Below are positions 1 through 6,990 of a stretch of DNA of 38,432 nt, piece after piece. Both the position numbers and the translations under genes were made by a program. Source of the stretch: Methanosarcinaceae archaeon (lineage in GTDB: Archaea > Halobacteriota > Methanosarcinia > Methanosarcinales > Methanosarcinaceae); NCBI GenBank assembly GCA_003565715.1, contig PXAV01000128.1:1-38432 (forward strand), in the 5' to 3' direction. Numbering within the stretch: position 1 is the first letter of the stretch; every line of letters begins with the position of its first letter. The notes under the pieces were generated by a model, which worked only from the letters and a program-made list of their open reading frames with translations, was not told the origin of the DNA and made no database searches.

Positions 1-437
1 CTGGTGCGGGTGATGGGAATATGGCAGGATTTAATTCTGCCGGATCAGCTGATGGCCATCTTGAAACACTTATTACTAATACTACTACGGTCGGCGACAA
101 CGAACTAGGAAATAACGCTGCTAATTATTTTACAGTTGCGCAGATACGTGATGAAGATGGCTCATTCTCACAAGGAAATCCTGTAATGAACACTGGGGAC
201 CTTATATTATTGTATATTGCTACAACCTCAAAAGGAGTTCAAGATAATGCAGGTGATTACAATCGTTTGGGAACAATTACTGACATAGGCGGAGATCTTA
301 AAGACTCAGGACTGAATCTTGTTCCAAGGACCACTGTCAATATTGTAATGACGCCGGAGGCTGGAGCTACGACCACTGTATCATTTGTGACCCCATCATC
401 ATATGGTGTCAGGGAAAGTGTACAGCTATATCCATAA
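1..437 (+). CDS. Archaellin (FlaB/ArlB family), 5' end cut by window
   Basis: This is the C-terminal part of a major archaellum filament subunit. The frame is open from base 3 and runs into the listed ORF, so the ATG at 21 is internal and the true start lies outside the window. The last ~90 residues match the three other archaellins here: the block around RDEDGSF, the stretch NPVMNTGDL, and the C-terminal [13 protein letters not shown] followed by VQLYP. The class III signal peptide is not visible. The gene is 47 bases upstream of the next archaellin on the same strand with a hairpin between them, so the two are probably co-transcribed. The family assignment rests on the in-window paralogues and is strong. 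Confidence 0.93.
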   Translation, partial: GAGDGNMAGFNSAGSADGHLETLITNTTTVGDNELGNNAANYFTVAQIRDEDGSFSQGNPVMNTGDLILLYIATTSKGVQDNAGDYNRLGTITDIGGDLKDSGLNLVPRTTVNIVMTPEAGATTTVSFVTPSSYGVRESVQLYP

Positions 438-441
438 ATCA

Positions 442-466
442 ATATGTGCGATTTCTCCGCACATAT
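442..466 (+). promoter_or_regulatory. Inter-archaellin hairpin 1
   Basis: A perfect 9-bp inverted repeat (ATATGTGCG / CGCACATAT) with a 7-base loop lies between archaellin 1 and archaellin 2. There is no T-run after it; the ribosome binding region of the next gene follows. It resembles the hairpin at 3958-3982, which has the same position between two archaellins. The role is inferred: mRNA processing, 3'-end stabilisation, or partial termination that sets the ratio of the two archaellins. Confidence 0.6.
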
Positions 467-484
467 CTTCAAGGATCTGATAAC

Positions 485-1282
485 ATGAAATCGAACAAAA
501 GTAAAATGTTAATGGATACAAAAGCCCAGGTGGGTATAGGTACCCTTATTATCTTTATAGCAATGGTACTTGTGGCTGCCGTGGCTGCTGCTGTGCTTAT
601 CCAGACCTCAGGGGTCTTGCAGCAACAGGCTCAGGCTACAGGTAAAGAAGCCACTCAGGAAGTATCTTCTAACATCCAGATAAGGAACGTCGAAGGTGTA
701 CGGGCTGCAAATAATACAGGTGTTGATATGGCTAATAATATATCACTGCTCAGGTTTACTGCAGGCTTGAATGTTGGCAGTTCACCTGTGGACGTGAACC
801 AGTTGATTATAACAATATCTGATGGCAGTACTACTAACAATCTAATATACGCCAACAATGACAAGACCTACGATACAATCATGGATAATTTTAGTACTTC
901 TGGAAGTGCAGAGGATAATCTTAAAGAATTGCTAACAGAAAACACTAATATATTAACTGGAGAATCCGCCAATGCTAAACACTTCTTCACAGTAGGAAAA
1001 GTGCGTGATGAGGATGGCTCGTTCACTCAGGAAAACCCTATAATGAACACTGGGGACCTTGTAATATTCTATGTTTCTACTGTAGCATCAGGAGACACTG
1101 ACTATGATAAGGTTTCAGGTATTGACGGGACAATTTCTGATCTAAAGGACTCTGGTCTTGTTATAAGTCCAAGGACTACAATGAACATTGTCTTTACTCC
1201 GGAAGCAGGTGCAACAACCACTGTATCTTTTGTGACTCCTTCTTCATATGGTGTTAGAGAGACAGTACGACTTTATCCATAA
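485..1282 (+). CDS. Archaellin (FlaB/ArlB family)
   Basis: Subunit of the archaellum filament, 265 aa from the chosen start. The listed ORF opens 13 codons earlier, but the ATG at 485 gives the expected short charged leader and has AAGGATCTGA just upstream. The leader fits a class III signal peptide: charged residues, then [13 protein letters not shown], with predicted cleavage by the prepilin-type peptidase (FlaK/PibD) before Q and Gly at +3. A ~20-residue hydrophobic assembly helix follows ([16 protein letters not shown]). The globular part carries RDEDGSF and ends with the shared [12 protein letters not shown]. Asn-X-Ser/Thr sequons are present, compatible with N-glycosylation. The first ~60 codons are nearly identical to the archaellin at 3114. 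A terminator-like hairpin overlaps its stop codon, so this pair of archaellins probably ends here. Confidence 0.96.
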   Translation: MKSNKSKMLMDTKAQVGIGTLIIFIAMVLVAAVAAAVLIQTSGVLQQQAQATGKEATQEVSSNIQIRNVEGVRAANNTGVDMANNISLLRFTAGLNVGSSPVDVNQLIITISDGSTTNNLIYANNDKTYDTIMDNFSTSGSAEDNLKELLTENTNILTGESANAKHFFTVGKVRDEDGSFTQENPIMNTGDLVIFYVSTVASGDTDYDKVSGIDGTISDLKDSGLVISPRTTMNIVFTPEAGATTTVSFVTPSSYGVRETVRLYP

Positions 1283-1306
1283 GGTAATCTCTCACCTTAT
1301 CTTTTT
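1279..1306 (+). terminator. Terminator-like hairpin with T-run after archaellin 2
   Basis: A 7-bp inverted repeat (ATAAGGT / ACCTTAT) with an 8-base loop overlaps the archaellin 2 stop codon and is followed by CTTTTTT. Archaeal termination depends mainly on the T-run, so this is a plausible end of the first archaellin transcript. Confidence 0.6.
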
Positions 1307-1376
1307 TAGGCTTAAAGTACCTGTCATAATTTCTTTTATTATCTTGGAGCAAGAAGACCGCTATTTTCAAACTCCA

Positions 1377-1616
1377 TTAAATCAAAGATAGAGTGGAAGT
1401 TTCATTTATGCAAAGTCTAAGAGGTGGATTAATTACATCTCCTATTGATTTACTGCACATATATTTTTCAATGTTTTTGGCAGATACCTGGTCATGTGTT
1501 CCAACATAACAACTTGGCGACAAGATGGAATCCCACAAATTCTTTTTTTTAAGTAATTGAGGGAATCTTTCAAAAGCAGGTTTTGTAGTAATATCTTTTA
1601 TAATTTTGCCAAGATC
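1377..1616 (-). pseudogene. IS200/IS605-type TnpA (Y1 transposase) remnant
   Basis: This remnant is not in the ORF track. Read on the minus strand, the frame gives an IS200-type transposase C-terminal region: FERFPQL, a run of Lys, LWDSILSPSCYVGTHDQ, then VSAKNIEKYM. The family typically has F..FP.L, LW....W..SYY(V)GT, and a helix with VS...I..YI, so the match is specific. Upstream in frame there are stops at 1617-1626, so the N-terminal half with the HUH motif is missing. The last ~28 residues before the stop look unrelated. The relic lies in the gap between archaellin 2 and the inverted regulator pair. The sequence TAGTTCAC at its upstream edge resembles an IS605-type right end. It is inactive. 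Confidence 0.75.
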
Positions 1617-1784
1617 GTTAGTTCACTAGATCAAGGTTGAATATCAGTTAATATATTGCTAAAATAAATTTTACAACTGGTTAAAGGACGGGTATATGAA
1701 ATCTATCATATACTAAAATATGGGTATGTTATTTTATACCGGATAGTAATATGTTGGGATGTTTGATACTTAATACTTAATACT

Positions 1785-2147
1785 TCAGGGCATCCTTTCT
1801 ATTATTTGTTCTATCCTTTTGTTCTTTTTGTAGAATGTAGTGCTGTCCTTTAGGAAACTGGCAGCAGTGATACCTTTATCTGTGATGATATACCCACCTC
1901 TTTTGACTTTATCAACAAGCCCCTCTAATTGGAAAACAGTTTTCATTTTACTTCCAATGCTGCCTTTGTCTGCAAACTGGTCTGTATATTTTCTGATCTC
2001 GGCAAATTGTGTTATTTTTCCCTCGTTCTTTCCAAGGACTCTTAATATTATCCTGTACTGGATGTCACCCGGTCCCTGATGTATCCCCAATGACTGGTAG
2101 AACTCTGCAACTTCCAGCTCAAGCTTAACATCTATTTCTTCAGACAT
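1785..2147 (-). CDS. Winged-helix DNA-binding protein
   Basis: Small cytosolic protein of 120 aa from the chosen start. The listed ORF begins 18 codons earlier, but the ATG at 2147 (MSEEIDVKLELEV) overlaps the end of the upstream membrane gene by 8 bases, a typical operon junction. Residues ~25-95 read as a winged helix: helical segments around YRIILRVLG, ITQFAEIRKYTD and IGSKMKTVFQLEGLV, then a wing KRGGYIITDKG. I do not recognise a named family. It is co-transcribed with the membrane protein at 2140-2943, and the pair is embedded inverted in the archaellin array. That position suggests control of archaellin transcription, in the way EarA or ArnR regulate archaella elsewhere. This role is inference; no homology to those proteins is claimed. 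Confidence 0.8.
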   Translation of the reverse strand: MSEEIDVKLELEVAEFYQSLGIHQGPGDIQYRIILRVLGKNEGKITQFAEIRKYTDQFADKGSIGSKMKTVFQLEGLVDKVKRGGYIITDKGITAASFLKDSTTFYKKNKRIEQIIERMP

Positions 2148-2943
2148 CGTTTTCCTCCAGTACCCCTTCGTATTCTTCTTCGATGTCTTCTTCAATTTCA
2201 TACAGCTCGTAAGGATATTGCCTAATTCCCAATTTCTCCTGTATTGTCATTGGGGGGAAGTATGCAAGGAATGCAAGTACTGTACCTATAAGGACAAAAA
2301 GCCTTGAGGCAAGTTGCATTACATCTACAAGCGTTATCATGTCTGTGAGCATGAAATCAAAAACAAATGATATTGCAACCAGTGGCAAAGCGGTTCTGTA
2401 CCTGATACGCTTTGGCATACGCTGGAGCAATATAAGGAACAACAACCCAATTATCATTGCAGTGGGGATCACAAAAAGTCCAACGAGGTATATGTTTATA
2501 GCAACGTCACTGCTGATTACAAATATTGATGAGTAGGCTGAGACAACAGGTCCGGTTACACCATGCGTGTAAAGAAACAACAGGTACAAGATACCAAATA
2601 CGACAAATGTTCCAGCTATATAGGCACTGATCTTTTTATCTCCTACTATTACATACATAATGAAAAAAACCAGAGGGACAGTGACAAATGCAAATGGTAT
2701 CGCTGCCAGGTTATACATGATCAGGTCAAGAGTTGGTTTTGAAAAGTATGCGGCTAACATCCTTATTGTAGTTGGCAGGTAAGTAAGGCCTACAAGGGTC
2801 CAAAGGATTATCAATGACCATAGGGCAGGTCTACTTTTAAGAGAATGTTCCTGCTCACTACGACTAAGTACCCATGCAAATGCAAATGAGGATAATGTGA
2901 TAGCAAGACATATGCTTGCATTTAGTAGTAAGCCTGAATCCAT
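2140..2943 (-). CDS. Polytopic membrane protein of unknown function
   Basis: Protein of 267 aa with about seven hydrophobic segments (roughly residues 5-25, 42-62, 78-105, 112-130, 150-175, 190-212, 215-232) and a very acidic cytosolic tail (YEIEEDIEEEYEGVLEEN). The ATG at 2943 is preceded by an AGGAGG-like element on the minus strand. I do not recognise the family. The stop codon overlaps the winged-helix gene, so both are probably one transcript running away from archaellin 3. A membrane protein coupled to a winged-helix protein inside the archaellin locus could be a sensor-regulator pair, with the acidic tail as contact surface. This is inference from context. Confidence 0.8.
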   Translation of the reverse strand: MDSGLLLNASICLAITLSSFAFAWVLSRSEQEHSLKSRPALWSLIILWTLVGLTYLPTTIRMLAAYFSKPTLDLIMYNLAAIPFAFVTVPLVFFIMYVIVGDKKISAYIAGTFVVFGILYLLFLYTHGVTGPVVSAYSSIFVISSDVAINIYLVGLFVIPTAMIIGLLFLILLQRMPKRIRYRTALPLVAISFVFDFMLTDMITLVDVMQLASRLFVLIGTVLAFLAYFPPMTIQEKLGIRQYPYELYEIEEDIEEEYEGVLEENDV

Positions 2944-3113
2944 GTAAGCCTCCTTTTTTTATATAAACATTTTTAATATATCATTTTTAATATATAATAC
3001 TTGCTGGACTTAATTTTTGTTGTTTGTTGTTTAACATTTCCAACCAATCGATATATATAATATTAAATGATATATAAAAACATCCATATAATTGGACATT
3101 AGGAGAATTGTAC
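2944..3113 (+). promoter_or_regulatory. Divergent promoter region between regulator pair and archaellins 3-4
   Basis: A 170-base, very AT-rich spacer separates the divergent membrane gene and archaellin 3. Toward archaellin 3 there are two TATA-like stretches (ATATATATAATATT near 3050-3064 and GATATATAAAAA near 3069-3080) and an SD element AGGAG at 3101, 8 bases before the ATG at 3114. Toward the membrane gene there are several TATA-like runs near 2955-2998. The exact start sites cannot be read. Confidence 0.6.
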
Positions 3114-3938
3114 ATGAAAGCAAACAAGAATCTTAACATGAAGAGGAACGCCAGTGCCCAGGTGGGTATAGGTACCCTTATCATCTTTATAGCAATGGTA
3201 CTTGTGGCTGCTGTAGCTGCTGCTGTGCTCATCCAGACATCCGGTGTGCTTCAGCAACAGGCTCAGGCCACAGGTAAAGAAGCAACCCAGGAAGTATCCT
3301 CAAATCTTCAGGTAAGGAATGTCGAGGGTATAAGGGCTTCACACACTACAAATACTACTGATATTTCTGATACTATTGATCTTCTGAGACTCTCTGTAGG
3401 GCTTAACGTGGGCAGTGCGCCTGTAGACATTAACCAGCTTGTTATCTCTATAACAGATGGCAGAACTTCAAACAATCTTGTGTATGCAGGTAACAAGCAA
3501 ACCTTTTCAAATCCCGGGGAAGCTGATGGGCAAATGTCCGGTTTTGATTACGATGCGAATACGGGATCTGGCCATTTGGAATCTCTTTTGACAAATGATA
3601 CTAGTAACTCAGGTGATAACTCTGCTAACTATTTTACTGTGGAGAAAATCCGTGATGAGGATGGGTCTTTCTCTCAGGGGAATCCTGTGATGAACACCGG
3701 GGACCTTATATTGCTTTATATTGCTACAATATCTGAGGATGCTGCAGGTTCTTCAGAGTTCAACCAGCTTGGAACAGCTAATATAGACGGCTCAGACCTT
3801 AAAGATTCAGGACTTGAACTTGTTCCAAGGACTACGGTTGATATTGTCATGACACCGGAGGCTGGAGCAACTACTACAGTGTCCTTTGTGACTCCTTCAT
3901 CATATGGTGTAAGGGAAAGTGTTCAGTTGTATCCGTGA
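3114..3938 (+). CDS. Archaellin (FlaB/ArlB family)
   Basis: Archaellum filament subunit, 274 aa. The listed start is a TTG two codons upstream; the ATG at 3114 with AGGAG 8 bases before it is preferred. The class III leader ends [14 protein letters not shown], followed by the hydrophobic helix [16 protein letters not shown]. The conserved middle block [26 protein letters not shown] and the tail [22 protein letters not shown] are shared almost exactly with the truncated archaellin at the window start. The first ~60 codons match archaellin 2 nearly base for base. This mosaic pattern suggests gene conversion among copies. It is the first gene after a strong AT-rich promoter and is probably co-transcribed with archaellin 4. 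Confidence 0.96.
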   Translation: MKANKNLNMKRNASAQVGIGTLIIFIAMVLVAAVAAAVLIQTSGVLQQQAQATGKEATQEVSSNLQVRNVEGIRASHTTNTTDISDTIDLLRLSVGLNVGSAPVDINQLVISITDGRTSNNLVYAGNKQTFSNPGEADGQMSGFDYDANTGSGHLESLLTNDTSNSGDNSANYFTVEKIRDEDGSFSQGNPVMNTGDLILLYIATISEDAAGSSEFNQLGTANIDGSDLKDSGLELVPRTTVDIVMTPEAGATTTVSFVTPSSYGVRESVQLYP

Positions 3939-3957
3939 GATACTTGTGAACCTATTT

Positions 3958-3982
3958 AAGATGTGCTGACGTTGCACATCTT
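3958..3982 (+). promoter_or_regulatory. Inter-archaellin hairpin 2
   Basis: A perfect 9-bp inverted repeat (AAGATGTGC / GCACATCTT) with a 7-base loop sits between archaellins 3 and 4, followed by TT and a T/C-rich stretch. It shares the ATGTGC / GCACAT core and the position with the hairpin at 442-466. The conserved placement suggests a processing or attenuation element. The function is inferred. Confidence 0.6.
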
Positions 3983-4007
3983 TTCTCACTTTTGTCAGGG
4001 GAATATT

Positions 4008-4790
4008 ATGATATCTAATTTAAGGTCTTTTGGCAAGGATCATAGTGCTCAGGTTGGGATTGGTACACTTATCATATTCATTGCCATGGTCCTGATGGCA
4101 TCCGTTGCTGCTTCAGTACTTCTGCAGACTTCCAGTGTATTGCAGCAGCAGGCTCAATCAACTGGCAGGCAGGCCACACAGGAGATCTCATCAAATCTTG
4201 TTATCAAAAGCATCGAGGGTGTGCGTGGGATCACTGACTCTGACAACATGTCAGCAAACATATCACTTTTTAAGATCAGGACGGGACTTAATGTAGGCAG
4301 TTCTCCGGTTGACCTTAGCCAGCTTATAATAACGGTTTCAGATGGGACAAGTACAAACGATCTTATATATGCCGACAATGACAGGACATATGGTAGCAGA
4401 ATGCATAATTTCTCCTCATCGGCAACTTATGATGATAATCTGTATCATCTTCTCACAGGAACTCAGGAGATTCCGGGAGCAAATGGAAGATATTTCTTTA
4501 CCGCTCACAAGATACGCGATCACGATGGTTCGTTCTCACAAGGTGGCCCTGTAATGAATACCGGTGACCTTGTAACTCTATACGTCTCTGTTGTATCCGA
4601 CGGGGATCATTTGTATAAAACCATTGATGGAATAAATACAGAAGGTAAACAAAAAGATTCTAATATGAGTATTGGACCCAGGACCACTGTGAATTTAGTA
4701 TTGACCCCTGAAGCCGGAGCAGTCACAATTGCAGAATTTGTAACGCCTACGTCCTATGGCATAAGAGGAACAATACAGTTATATCCCTAA
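4008..4790 (+). CDS. Archaellin (FlaB/ArlB family), divergent copy
   Basis: Archaellum filament subunit, 260 aa from the ATG at 4008; the listed ORF adds 15 unlikely leader codons. An SD-like AGGGGAAT precedes the start. The class III leader ends [14 protein letters not shown] and the helix is IFIAMVLMASVAASVLL, with several substitutions relative to the other copies. The core has [19 protein letters not shown] in place of RDEDGSF, and the tail is TIAEFVTPTSYGIRGTIQLYP, so this is the most diverged of the four. It could be a minor or structurally distinct archaellin, for example hook-like or cell-proximal; that is inference. The next gene starts 30 bases downstream, but the known archaellum motor genes (arlC-J) are not in this window. 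Confidence 0.95.
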   Translation: MISNLRSFGKDHSAQVGIGTLIIFIAMVLMASVAASVLLQTSSVLQQQAQSTGRQATQEISSNLVIKSIEGVRGITDSDNMSANISLFKIRTGLNVGSSPVDLSQLIITVSDGTSTNDLIYADNDRTYGSRMHNFSSSATYDDNLYHLLTGTQEIPGANGRYFFTAHKIRDHDGSFSQGGPVMNTGDLVTLYVSVVSDGDHLYKTIDGINTEGKQKDSNMSIGPRTTVNLVLTPEAGAVTIAEFVTPTSYGIRGTIQLYP

Positions 4791-4820
4791 AATAATAATA
4801 TTCTTTTCTGAGGAGATGAA

Positions 4821-5510
4821 ATGTCAAAAAAATATATAATCTTGATGATTTTACTTTTGCAGTCATGTATGATGATCACTGCTTCGGGGCAGGCCTCCTT
4901 CTCAAATGAGGTCCTTATTGGTAATGAGGATATTGAATTCATAATACGTGAGAGCTATTCAGGAACAGAAGCAAAAGAACTTCGATCTGCACTGGACATG
5001 GATGGGGATGGTATTGTTAATTCTACAGAGTTAGACATATTTATCAACTCATTTGAAGAGAACAGGATTCTCCAGTATCAGGAATATATCATCGTAAATG
5101 ATAATGAGATCTCTCTCTTGATCGACTCATTTGATATAAGTTTTGATTCTGTAGAGGGTGCTGTTAATAGTGAGAGTGTATGTGCGACTATCTCTATTGT
5201 TTATCGGATGACACCCCATTTAACAAATGGAACATATAATATATGGATACTTGGCCACCCCTCTATTGAGAGTATGCACATCACCCTTCCTGAGAGGTCT
5301 GTACTTCTTACTTACGATGGGATGGATAATGTATTAATGGGTTCTGATAACAGCCGGGTTTTCCTTGAAGGTTCAAGTGACGTCAGGTCTTTTATTTTGG
5401 ATGGGAACCAGACATTTGAATATGCTGTATCAATGGACATAAAGCTTTCAAATATTATAGCAGATCTTTCTATGTTCAATTATTTTTTCAGTGGTAAAAG
5501 CCACATTTAA
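4821..5510 (+). CDS. Secreted EF-hand-containing protein
   Basis: Protein of 229 aa with an N-terminal signal peptide (KKYIILMILLLQSCMMITASGQA), so probably exported. Residues ~59-70 carry one canonical EF-hand/dockerin-like calcium loop, DMDGDGIVNSTEL, preceded and followed by helical segments. The rest is predicted beta-rich and not recognised. The SD GAGGAGATG lies directly before the ATG. The gene follows archaellin 4 by 30 bases and is probably on the same transcript, which suggests an extracytoplasmic role linked to the filament or S-layer. A single EF-hand with a long beta-rich tail does not define a function. The Cys in the leader does not form a convincing lipobox. Confidence 0.8.
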   Translation: MSKKYIILMILLLQSCMMITASGQASFSNEVLIGNEDIEFIIRESYSGTEAKELRSALDMDGDGIVNSTELDIFINSFEENRILQYQEYIIVNDNEISLLIDSFDISFDSVEGAVNSESVCATISIVYRMTPHLTNGTYNIWILGHPSIESMHITLPERSVLLTYDGMDNVLMGSDNSRVFLEGSSDVRSFILDGNQTFEYAVSMDIKLSNIIADLSMFNYFFSGKSHI

Positions 5511-5595
5511 TTTTTTAGGATAAAGGAAAGGTCAATTCCTGTCTTTTCAAAAGTAGGATACAGTCCGTCAACTTCTTTGTATAATGGTTCAAGGG

Positions 5596-5639
5596 ATGAA
5601 ACAGGAAGCTACTAAGTCTTTAGCTTCGGGGTAGTTCAC
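5596..5639 (+). mobile_element. IS605-type right-end hairpin (solo)
   Basis: The sequence has GAAACAGGAAGCT, a hairpin GAAGCT / AGCTTC, then GGGGTAGTTCAC. A hairpin followed by TAGTTCAC is typical of the right ends of IS200/IS605 and IS607 elements, where it also forms the 3' scaffold of the TnpB guide RNA. It abuts codons of a TnpB remnant, so this looks like one element inserted in another, followed by decay. Confidence 0.55.
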
Positions 5640-5885
5640 TCCACAAAAGCTCAATGATAAACTATTGATGATACACTTGAGCTTTGCAGATGGACGTATA
5701 ATGAAACAATGGCACTAAGGAAAAATGCATGGGAATTCGAGCAAGAGAAGATCGGATACTATGGGTCCAGGAAGATGCTTCCTGGTTGGAATGTGATAAA
5801 ACCTGCACTACTAAATGTACGTTATAAGCTATTACAGGATGTGGTCAAGCTATTAATATACTCAGACTTGGGCCACAGCATGTAG
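5640..5885 (+). pseudogene. TnpB N-terminal fragment
   Basis: In one frame the bases read STKAQ, two stop codons, then 74 open codons beginning TIDDTLELCRWTYNE, followed by LRKNAWE, YYGSRKMLPGW and LLNVRYKLLQDVV, ending at TAG (5883-5885). IS605 OrfB/TnpB proteins begin with Y(P)TKAQ, a TLE.CR.LYN segment, A.RK.AWE, and LPG.K...L..V....LQ.V..R, so the assignment is firm. The ~300 residues with the RuvC-like catalytic motifs and zinc finger are absent, and there are internal stops. It is not functional. It is absent from the ORF track because no start codon remains. Confidence 0.8.
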
Positions 5886-6030
5886 CAAAAAAAGCTTAGA
5901 TTTGCTCAAGTTAAATTGAGGGAGTAATCACGTATTTGTGATAATAATTAAGTAGTATTGCACCATAATATAGCATTATTAATATAATATAGTAATATAT
6001 AATAGAATAAACAGGTTTTCAGGTGCTTAA

Positions 6031-6972
6031 ATGAATCTCAGGTATCCATCAATATCCATTGTGCTTATTGTTCTTATTTCCTTAACAGGCAGCGGCTGTG
6101 TGACCCAATCTCCCCAGGAGGCTGCTGAAGGTGTAGTTACGGATTTTTTGACAGCTGTTAATGAAGGTGATTACAATACTGCATTTAATCTTTATCGTGG
6201 TAAGGACTTCCTTGCAACCGCAAGCATAAGGATGAGCTTTAGTAACAAGGGAATGGATCCAGGGAATATACAGCAGATAGAGATAAGGTCTTTGGAAATT
6301 TCTGATAATGTTGCTGTTGTTACAGCAGATTGCAGTGTAAGTTCCCAGGCAACACCTGGTATTACAAATGTGGTTCCTGTCTATTTCAGGGTCCAGAACA
6401 GTGAAATTGGATGGATAATTACAAGGGTTTCATTTAACAGCCCGCTAACACTTGAAGATGTTGAAACACTTGACCTTGAACTTGAGTCAACACCTGTAGA
6501 CCTTATTGTTGATAATGCTGCTATGGTCTCTGCATTTGCTTTCATTATGCTTGGAAGTGGTCTCTATCTGGACAGAAAGGACAAGGCAAAGAAAAAGGAG
6601 GATAGCAGGACTATTAATGTTTCAGGTGCTGTTCCTATACAAAAAGAGGTTATAGCTAAATACATGCGCTTTGTTCCTCCACAACAGTTCACAGTGGGAA
6701 AATATCACAATATTGAGGTCTGGGTGAAGAATTTCACACAACATCCCTATGAGAACTTTGCTGTGAAAGCTAAATTTGCTAACTCAATGGAGGTTAAGAA
6801 GATAAATCTGTTCTTTGATACAATAGCTCCGGGTGAGACGGCAAAAAGAACATGGACAATAAACCCAAAGCTATCTGGATGGGTGCCCATTGAGGGTCCA
6901 ACTGTTGTTTTTGAATATATGGGAACAAAGTACATCTGTGTGATGGATCCACTGTGGCTGCAGGTGCAATGA
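6031..6972 (+). CDS. Membrane-anchored lipoprotein with NTF2-like and Ig-like parts
   Basis: Protein of 313 aa. It starts with a lipoprotein signal (LIVLISLTGSGC, lipid Cys at ~23). Residues ~32-140 look like an NTF2/DUF4878-type domain (AAEGVVTDFLTAVNEGDYNTAFNLY is characteristic). A hydrophobic segment at ~165-185 (AAMVSAFAFIMLGSGLYL) precedes a charged stretch (DRKDKAKKKEDS). Residues ~200-313 look like a beta-sandwich adhesion/CARDB-like domain. If the helix spans the membrane, the C-terminal sandwich would be cytosolic by the positive-inside rule. The HDAC gene starts 18 bases after its stop, so it is probably the first gene of the 6031-11070 unit and may tie that unit to the membrane. 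Substrate and role are unknown. Confidence 0.75.
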   Translation: MNLRYPSISIVLIVLISLTGSGCVTQSPQEAAEGVVTDFLTAVNEGDYNTAFNLYRGKDFLATASIRMSFSNKGMDPGNIQQIEIRSLEISDNVAVVTADCSVSSQATPGITNVVPVYFRVQNSEIGWIITRVSFNSPLTLEDVETLDLELESTPVDLIVDNAAMVSAFAFIMLGSGLYLDRKDKAKKKEDSRTINVSGAVPIQKEVIAKYMRFVPPQQFTVGKYHNIEVWVKNFTQHPYENFAVKAKFANSMEVKKINLFFDTIAPGETAKRTWTINPKLSGWVPIEGPTVVFEYMGTKYICVMDPLWLQVQ

Positions 6973-6990
6973 TTTACTGGAGGTTTTCTT

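Larger units (their letters stand above)
5511..6030. other. Gene-free gap with IS605-family debris and promoter
   Basis: This 520-base gap has no intact gene. It contains an IS605-type right-end hairpin (near 5596-5639), a TnpB N-terminal fragment (5640-5885) and, from about 5940, a very AT-rich promoter for the lipoprotein gene at 6031 (TATA-like runs near 5970-6005). The stretch 5511-5590 shows nothing I can assign. Confidence 0.6.

Noticed and set aside
5640-5885. A TldR-like (TnpB-derived, guide-RNA dependent) repressor of archaellin genes, as known for bacterial flagellin
   Set aside because: Only the N-terminal ~80 codons remain, with internal stops. No intact TnpB-like protein is encoded here, and the sequence after the right end is not repeated at the archaellin promoters that I could see.
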